Assembly (NCBI GenBank): GCA_964545735.1
Contig: CAZJGS010000042.1
Span: 1 to 18,622 of the forward strand
Length of the DNA: 18,622 bases
Origin: Pleomorphochaeta sp964545735
GTDB lineage: Bacteria; Spirochaetota; Spirochaetia; Sphaerochaetales; Sphaerochaetaceae
Direction of reading: 5' to 3'
Part shown: positions 14,600 through 18,622 of the stretch, in pieces
Layout: the number at the start of each line of letters is the position of its first letter
Position numbering within the stretch: position 1 is the stretch's first letter
Position numbers and translations under genes: made by a program
Notes under the pieces: generated by a model
Databases searched by the model: none
What the model was told of the DNA's origin: nothing
What the model saw: the letters and a program-made list of their open reading frames with translations, nothing else

Positions 14600-14869
14600 G
14601 GTGCCATGGAAGCTGGGGTGCTGAGTAAACCGGTGATTATCGGTGACACGCGTGATTATCTCGGCGGAATTCGGGATGGCGTGTCGGGACTGGTGGTGCC
14701 GCCGGGAGACTATGAAGTGTTAACCGAGGCCATGGGGCGCATTCTGGAAATCCTGGCGTTGGGCGAACAGTTCGGGATTTTGCTGAAACATCTGGTGACT
14801 CGGAAATTTTGCCCGGAGCGTTCGATTGTTAAATTGAAACAGTTGTTGCTCAACGAGGCGCGTGCATGA
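14600..14869 (+). pseudogene. Truncated GT4 glycosyltransferase (last ~87 residues)
   Basis: The frame encodes AMEAGVLSKPVIIGDTRDYL then GIRDGVSGLVVPPGDYEVLTEAM, the C-terminal nucleotide-sugar-binding half of a GT-B, GT4-type glycosyltransferase. It keeps the final Glu-containing helix, the DG..GL.VPPGD motif and the closing helices. A whole enzyme has about 350-400 residues, so roughly three quarters is missing. The frame is open back into the IS remnant, and the ATG at 14606 is internal to the old gene. It cannot be catalytic. Its stop overlaps the next gene's ATG by 4 bp, so in the ancestor the two glycosyltransferases were coupled, and the remnant may now serve only to deliver ribosomes to 14866. 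It is GC-richer than the upstream genes, like its downstream neighbour. Confidence 0.82.
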
Positions 14870-16080
14870 ACATTCTATATTATTGCGTTGTATACCATAA
14901 TAAGTCCTTGGGCCCCACCACGCATGGGCGGGAGTTTTTTGCGGCTTTGCACCAACAGGCCGAGGTGGATTGTTGCAGGGTAATTCCTCCCGCCGAAAAC
15001 AGTCCTGATGTAGGTCGAACCCATGTCGATCAGGAACAGGCGACATTGATGCGCCGGCTCGCAAGGGCACTTATTCCAAAGTGGCTTCGGGAGCTCCTTC
15101 TTTTTTTTCTTTTTCCGAAAAAAAGTGCTTACAACTTGATTCAGGGTGAATTGGAAGCCGGGGAATGGGATGCCTTGGTGATGCGTCCCGAATGGGATTT
15201 GGCTTGGGTGCCAAAGCTTAAGAAGAAATTTCCCCACTTGTGCATAGCACTGGAAATTAATGCTGCTGGCGTTGACGAAAGGTTTCAGAATATACCGTTT
15301 ATTGCGTTATGGAAAAGGCTCGAGGTCCGGATGATGAATTCTGCGGATCTGCTGTTTCCCGTTAGTCAGTATCTCAAAGAGTACCTGATCGACTTCGGGG
15401 CCGATGCTAAGCGGATTCATGTTAACCCGAATGGGGTGAATCTCAGTCGGTTTGATCCTGAACAGTTTTCGGCTGAAGACAGGAAGACCGTGCGAGCCGC
15501 GCTCAATATCCCTGAAAAAACCTTGGTGTTCGGCTATGTAGGCGGTATGCAGACGTTTCGTCGTATTCCAGATATGGTGGAGGGCTTTTCGGAATTCCTG
15601 GAAGAATCCCGGATTGATGCCTGGCTGATCGTCGTGGGTGACGGAAAAGATATGCCTCAGATTCAGGCTGTTCATGCCCGGCTACCCGTCGAACATCGTG
15701 GGCGAATTCTTTTTACAGGGGCAAAACCGTATGACAGCATTCCTCGAATAATGGCCGCATTTGACGTGGGCATATTTCCGTACTCAAATCCGTACGGAAG
15801 TCCTCAGAAACTTTTTGAATACATGGCTATGGGACTGCCAGTCATCGGTCCGAAGGTCCCGGTGGTGGAGGAGACGTTCCGGCATGAACAGCATATTTTG
15901 CTGACTGCGCAGGAAGGTCATTCCGATTTAAAAAAATATCTGCTTTATTGTGCAAAAAATTTTCACAGCCTGTCCGCGATGGCAAAAGAGGGAAGGAAAC
16001 ACGTGATTCAAAATTTCACCTGGGATGCCAATGCACAGCGAGTGGCCGGCAGGATACAGGAGTGTCTGAAGAGCGGATAG
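14866..16080 (+). CDS. GT4-family glycosyltransferase
   Basis: The 404-residue protein has two Rossmann-like halves (GT-B fold). The N-terminal half begins MNILYYCVVYHNKSLGPTTH, with the Gly-rich acceptor loop, and includes MRPEWDLAWVPKLKKKFP. The linker ADLLFPVSQYLKEYL and NPNGVNLSRFDPE opens the second half. LVFGYVGGMQTFRRIPDMVEG and LIVVGDGKDMP follow, and the donor-site segment NPYGSPQKLFEYMAMGLPVI carries the Glu of the conserved motif near residue 322. It should transfer a sugar from a nucleotide donor to the lipid-linked intermediate at the cytoplasmic face; the sugar is not predictable. CGAGG eight bases before the ATG and the 4-bp overlap with the glycosyltransferase remnant support the start. 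The gene looks GC-richer than the assembly block, suggesting a different origin. Confidence 0.9.
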   Translation: MNILYYCVVYHNKSLGPTTHGREFFAALHQQAEVDCCRVIPPAENSPDVGRTHVDQEQATLMRRLARALIPKWLRELLLFFLFPKKSAYNLIQGELEAGEWDALVMRPEWDLAWVPKLKKKFPHLCIALEINAAGVDERFQNIPFIALWKRLEVRMMNSADLLFPVSQYLKEYLIDFGADAKRIHVNPNGVNLSRFDPEQFSAEDRKTVRAALNIPEKTLVFGYVGGMQTFRRIPDMVEGFSEFLEESRIDAWLIVVGDGKDMPQIQAVHARLPVEHRGRILFTGAKPYDSIPRIMAAFDVGIFPYSNPYGSPQKLFEYMAMGLPVIGPKVPVVEETFRHEQHILLTAQEGHSDLKKYLLYCAKNFHSLSAMAKEGRKHVIQNFTWDANAQRVAGRIQECLKSG

Positions 16081-16206
16081 CCTTTATTATTCATAAAAAT
16101 GAGTGAAAATAGCGTGACAAACCGAGGTCTAAATGGATATAGACATCTCCGTTTCTTAGCTATGAGTTTCCCTCCTTTATGATTAGAGCTTAATTTCTTG
16201 GATTGT

Positions 16207-16260
16207 GTGTCTCATTTTTATTGACATATTCCACGGAACGTTTCAATGAAAATGAGACAC
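16207..16260. repeat. Strong inverted repeat (17-bp arms, one mismatch) in the 382-bp gap
   Basis: GTGTCTCATTTTTATTG at 16207-16223 pairs with CAATGAAAATGAGACAC at 16244-16260, with one mismatch and a 20-base loop. The outer 12 bp are perfect. The arms look like facing ends of an insertion sequence, or a very short MITE. Alternatively it is a transcript hairpin, but no T-run follows the right arm. TTGACA at 16221-16226 inside it matches a -35 box, though no good -10 lies 17 bp away. The rest of 16081-16462 holds a small hairpin (CCGAAT/ATTCGG, about 16285-16303) and no gene. Confidence 0.6.
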
Positions 16261-16462
16261 CTCCATCAATAGTTTAGTGTATCACCGAATCACTTTCATT
16301 CGGCGATGGTTTGTTAATCCAGACAGACTCTGGTAATGTCATCGGTTTAGGAACCTTTTCCTTGAACCGGTTTGGATGTTTTTCAAAGGCTGTTTTCAAT
16401 ATTAAAAAATCATTTTTTGCTCGGCGCACACTGTGCTTAGCGGTCTATAACCATGTTAGCAT

Positions 16463-17749
16463 ATGACAAAGGTAAAAAAGCAAAGATATCCTAATAACCT
16501 TGTACGCCTAAGGCCATTTCCATATCCATTCAGGGCCGCGCTTGCCTTGTGCTCGGACATTGACGGCTGTGACAGGCAGACCTTTGTGGAGGTACATCGA
16601 TTCCTTAACACAAAGAAGGGAGGCGTGGGTTTGCCTGTTTCCGATTCTTTTTTTGCCGTGGGCAGGGAACGAGGGCAGATGGCTTACTTTCTCCCAGATG
16701 GCTCTACACACTCGCCTGATGCAGGTTTTATTCGCGGGGCTATCAGAGATGGCCTCATTGATTCTATCCATTCCTGGGGCGATTTCAACACTGCGCCTCC
16801 TCAGCCGCAATTCTTGAGGAGCGTTGCAGAGCGGTTAACCGGCGAGTTTTGTGACCTTGGCCTTAATGTCAAAGTCTGGATCAACCATGGCTCTCCCAAC
16901 AATCGGCAAAACCTGAAAGCAAGGCTCCAGCCGGCCTATAAAGGTGATGATCCTCAATCTCCCTACTATACATCAGATCTCATCCACGACCTGGGCATTA
17001 AGTTTTACTGGTGGTCAGAGGTTCTCCCCTGGCCGCTCTCTGGGCGCCTAAAACGCCAATCACCCAGGATCTGTGCAAGGCTGAGTGTTAACATATTAAA
17101 AAATACGATTAAATCCCTTACAGGTCGCAAGAATCAGACAAGAAAGGCATCTCAGCTTACAGGTTTAGGCCACCCTGTAATTTTATGCGATGGTACTCAG
17201 ATAATAGGATTTACCCGATTCAATCGATGTTCTCAAGGTGTGTGGAGTTTACCAACACGTCACACATTGCGCTATAGTTTATCACCTCGGGTGTTGAATG
17301 AACTTCTTGAAAAAGAGGGTTATTTAATTCTTTACACTCATCTGGGACTACCACGTGAGCATGGCGACAAACTGTTCCCCGGGCCGGATGAAGAAGCCCT
17401 TTTCGGTTTGGCGCGCCATTACAATAACGGAGATATCTGGGTGGCTCCGACTGGTCACCTGCTGGACTACTGGTTAGTTAACAGATATCTCACATGGCAG
17501 GCGTTTCAAGAAGGGAAGAAGCTTGTAATCAAGCTACTTTCTCTCAATGATCCTTTAAATGGTTCCCGCGTGCCTCTCGAAAATGAACTTTCAGGATTGT
17601 GCTTTTATACACCAAAGCCAAATGAGACAATTGTTCGCATTGGTAACAGAGAACTCTCTGTAAACATATATCCGCCTGATCACTCCGGCCAGGCTTCTGT
17701 TGGCCTGGATACGGCTCCACCACCTCGTACGGATTTGATAGAGGAATAA
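16463..17749 (+). CDS. Divergent NodB/polysaccharide-deacetylase-like protein
   Basis: I do not recognise an exact family for this 428-residue protein. The N-terminal third has landmarks of the NodB-type (beta/alpha) barrel. A hydrophobic strand ends in two aspartates, AALALCSDIDGCD (Asp32, Asp34), where deacetylases have TFDDG. SIHSWGDF (His103) and VWINHGSPNN (His142) are at spacings expected for metal-site strands. ILYTHLG (His near 295) could close the barrel. There is no signal peptide or membrane helix, so it would act in the cytoplasm, unlike most cell-wall deacetylases. It may de-acetylate a sugar of the repeat unit or its precursor (inference). A glycoside-hydrolase-like barrel is another option. 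ATG 16463 is the first start after an in-frame stop at 16457, but has no evident ribosome site. Long gaps on both sides suggest its own transcript. Confidence 0.6.
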   Translation: MTKVKKQRYPNNLVRLRPFPYPFRAALALCSDIDGCDRQTFVEVHRFLNTKKGGVGLPVSDSFFAVGRERGQMAYFLPDGSTHSPDAGFIRGAIRDGLIDSIHSWGDFNTAPPQPQFLRSVAERLTGEFCDLGLNVKVWINHGSPNNRQNLKARLQPAYKGDDPQSPYYTSDLIHDLGIKFYWWSEVLPWPLSGRLKRQSPRICARLSVNILKNTIKSLTGRKNQTRKASQLTGLGHPVILCDGTQIIGFTRFNRCSQGVWSLPTRHTLRYSLSPRVLNELLEKEGYLILYTHLGLPREHGDKLFPGPDEEALFGLARHYNNGDIWVAPTGHLLDYWLVNRYLTWQAFQEGKKLVIKLLSLNDPLNGSRVPLENELSGLCFYTPKPNETIVRIGNRELSVNIYPPDHSGQASVGLDTAPPPRTDLIEE

Positions 17750-17788
17750 GGGGAACGGATGATTTACTTTTTTATGGTTTACCAGACC

Positions 17789-17804
17789 TGGCCGCAAAAA
17801 TGCA
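17789..17804 (+). promoter_or_regulatory. Candidate sigma-54 (-24/-12) promoter before the last glycosyltransferase
   Basis: TGGCCGCAAAAATGCA keeps TGGC and TGCA, with the GG (17790-17791) and GC (17802-17803) pairs ten bases apart, as sigma-54 promoters require. It is about 185 bp ahead of the GTG at 17991. Eight of eleven defined bases match TGGCAC-N5-TTGCA. The left arm of the inverted repeat at 17799-17873 overlaps its -12 end. It is a motif match only. Confidence 0.3.
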
Positions 17805-17873
17805 TAATCAAATCCCTTCCAAGATATCCCTGAAGAGGGCTTACGAAATCTGTAGTACTTTTAATTATGCATT
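17799..17873. repeat. 10-bp perfect inverted repeat around the start of the 17750-17990 gap
   Basis: AATGCATAAT (17799-17808) and ATTATGCATT (17864-17873) are exact reverse complements 55 bases apart. A separate small hairpin, ATAGCAA/TTGCTAT with a TTCT loop, lies at 17887-17904. Neither is followed by a T-run. The arms contain ATGCAT, itself palindromic, so a dimeric regulator site or a leader structure are both possible. I see no gene in this gap. Confidence 0.35.
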
Positions 17874-17990
17874 GCGCATGGGATAGATAGCAATTCTTTG
17901 CTATTGTATGGATTTATGATTACAAATGAAAAATCAGTTACTGAGCCACAACAAAGGTCTAGATAAAAGAAAAAATTCGGGGTGCTGATA

Positions 17991-18622
17991 GTGCAGGTTG
18001 CCTATTTTTTTTCAAAATTTCCAACAATATCGACTACCTTTCTTCAAAGGGAGGTTCATGCCTTGGAAAAAGAGGGCTTTCCCGTATTGTTAATAGCAAA
18101 TAGAAGTCCTGCTGATGGAGAATACCACCCTCAAGACAGAGAATTTATTAATCGCACCTACTATTTGGCAGAGCAAGGTATTTCCAGCTACCTGCTCGCG
18201 AATATAAGGGCGTTTTTCAAAACTCCGAGGAGGTATATAAAGTGTGTGCGTTTGGCATTGGCGTTGAAAGATGATTTTGCCTTTCAAAAAATTGAGAATT
18301 TAAAACATTTAGGTGGAGCCAGCTTACTCGCGGAATACCTTCGAGCCAACAAGGTCAGCCACGTTCATGTCCATTTTGCCTTTGGAGCCGCGTCGATTGC
18401 CATTTTCCTCAACGCCCTAACCGGCATTCCCTACAGCCTTACAATTCACGGTTCTGACGTCCTTCTTCCTCACCCTTTAACAGAAGAGAAGCTTAAGCGG
18501 GCCAAATTCATTATTTCCAATTGCCGCTTCCACATAGATAATCTGCGCAGGAGGTTTGTATCCCTTACTAGACAACAGTTCCATATTATAAGAATTGGTC
18601 TGGATCTTCACTCTGGGCCTTG
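17991..18622 (+). CDS. GT4-family glycosyltransferase, N-terminal part (cut by window edge)
   Basis: The frame is open from 17967 to the end of the window, so about 210 residues are visible and the 3' end is missing. From GTG 17991 it reads VQVAYFFSKFPTISTTFLQR then EVHALEKEGFPVLLIANRS, the opening of GT4 enzymes of the colanic-acid WcaL type, which often start YL...FP..SETF...E...L. Further on, HVHVHFAFGAASIAIFLN followed by TGIPYSLTIHGSDVLL is the typical end of the acceptor domain. Such enzymes add a sugar to the lipid-linked chain at the inner membrane. GTG 17991 is favoured because GGGGT stands seven bases upstream; GTG 17982 in the same frame is an alternative. The 241-bp gap before it carries a possible sigma-54 promoter. 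The donor half lies beyond the window, so the sugar is unknown. Confidence 0.85.
   Translation, partial: MQVAYFFSKFPTISTTFLQREVHALEKEGFPVLLIANRSPADGEYHPQDREFINRTYYLAEQGISSYLLANIRAFFKTPRRYIKCVRLALALKDDFAFQKIENLKHLGGASLLAEYLRANKVSHVHVHFAFGAASIAIFLNALTGIPYSLTIHGSDVLLPHPLTEEKLKRAKFIISNCRFHIDNLRRRFVSLTRQQFHIIRIGLDLHSGP

Noticed and set aside
16099..16182. Small ORF of about 27 codons beginning ATGAGTGAAAATAGC
   Set aside because: It has no ribosome-binding site, no recognisable similarity and is no longer than expected by chance.
1..18622. CRISPR array, tRNA or rRNA genes, toxin-antitoxin or defence system
   Set aside because: No regularly spaced repeats, no recognisable RNA gene and no defence-type protein families were seen on either strand.

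Overview
The window is a stretch of an extracellular polysaccharide (exopolysaccharide, capsule or O-antigen type) biosynthesis and export locus. Every supportable gene is on the + strand. The set comprises a polyprenyl-phosphate sugar-phosphotransferase, a Wza-type outer-membrane lipoprotein, a Wzz/GumC co-polymerase, a CpsD/BY-kinase-like ATPase, a Wzy/WaaL-type polymerase or ligase, a Wzx-type flippase and GT4 glycosyltransferases. This is the standard Wzx/Wzy-dependent layout of a Gram-negative, double-membrane bacterium. The large TPR protein, the ExeA/GspA-like AAA+ protein with LysM and SPOR-like domains, and the moderately AT-rich composition resemble clusters of deltaproteobacterial (Desulfobacterota) relatives. 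That placement is inference, because no rRNA or housekeeping marker is present.

Layout. Positions 1-413 are non-coding apart from a possible gene tail at the left edge. They hold a 116-bp inverted-repeat (MITE-like) element and a plausible promoter with an ops-like site. Positions 414-1855 are one priming transferase split by a frameshift near 820-860. Positions 1884-9072 form an assembly block: TPR scaffold, AAA+/LysM/SPOR protein, Wza-like exporter, Wzz-like protein and a BY-kinase-like ATPase whose P-loop lysine is replaced by valine. Positions 9073-9451 are a hairpin-rich gap marking the switch to the second block.

Positions 9452-14353 carry the polymerase/ligase, the flippase and an asparagine-synthase-like enzyme. 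The last two overlap by 4 bp. Positions about 14390-14869 are a scar: the tail of an IS3-family transposase abuts the last 87 codons of a GT4 glycosyltransferase. A complete, visibly GC-richer GT4 gene follows (14866-16080). After a gap with a strong inverted repeat (16207-16260) come a divergent NodB/polysaccharide-deacetylase-like protein (16463-17749) and the start of another GT4 gene cut by the right edge (17991-18622).

Working together (family knowledge plus inference): the priming enzyme would load a sugar-phosphate on undecaprenyl phosphate, and the glycosyltransferases would extend it. The asparagine-synthase-like and deacetylase-like proteins may modify sugars. The flippase moves the unit across the membrane, the Wzy-like protein joins units, the Wzz and kinase-like proteins set chain length, and the Wza-like protein exports the chain. 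The AAA+/LysM/SPOR protein may link the machinery to peptidoglycan. No new type of system is proven here. The most unusual points are the P-loop-defective kinase, the split priming enzyme, the G9 tract at the wzz-like start, and the hairpin-rich and mobile-element-derived gaps.
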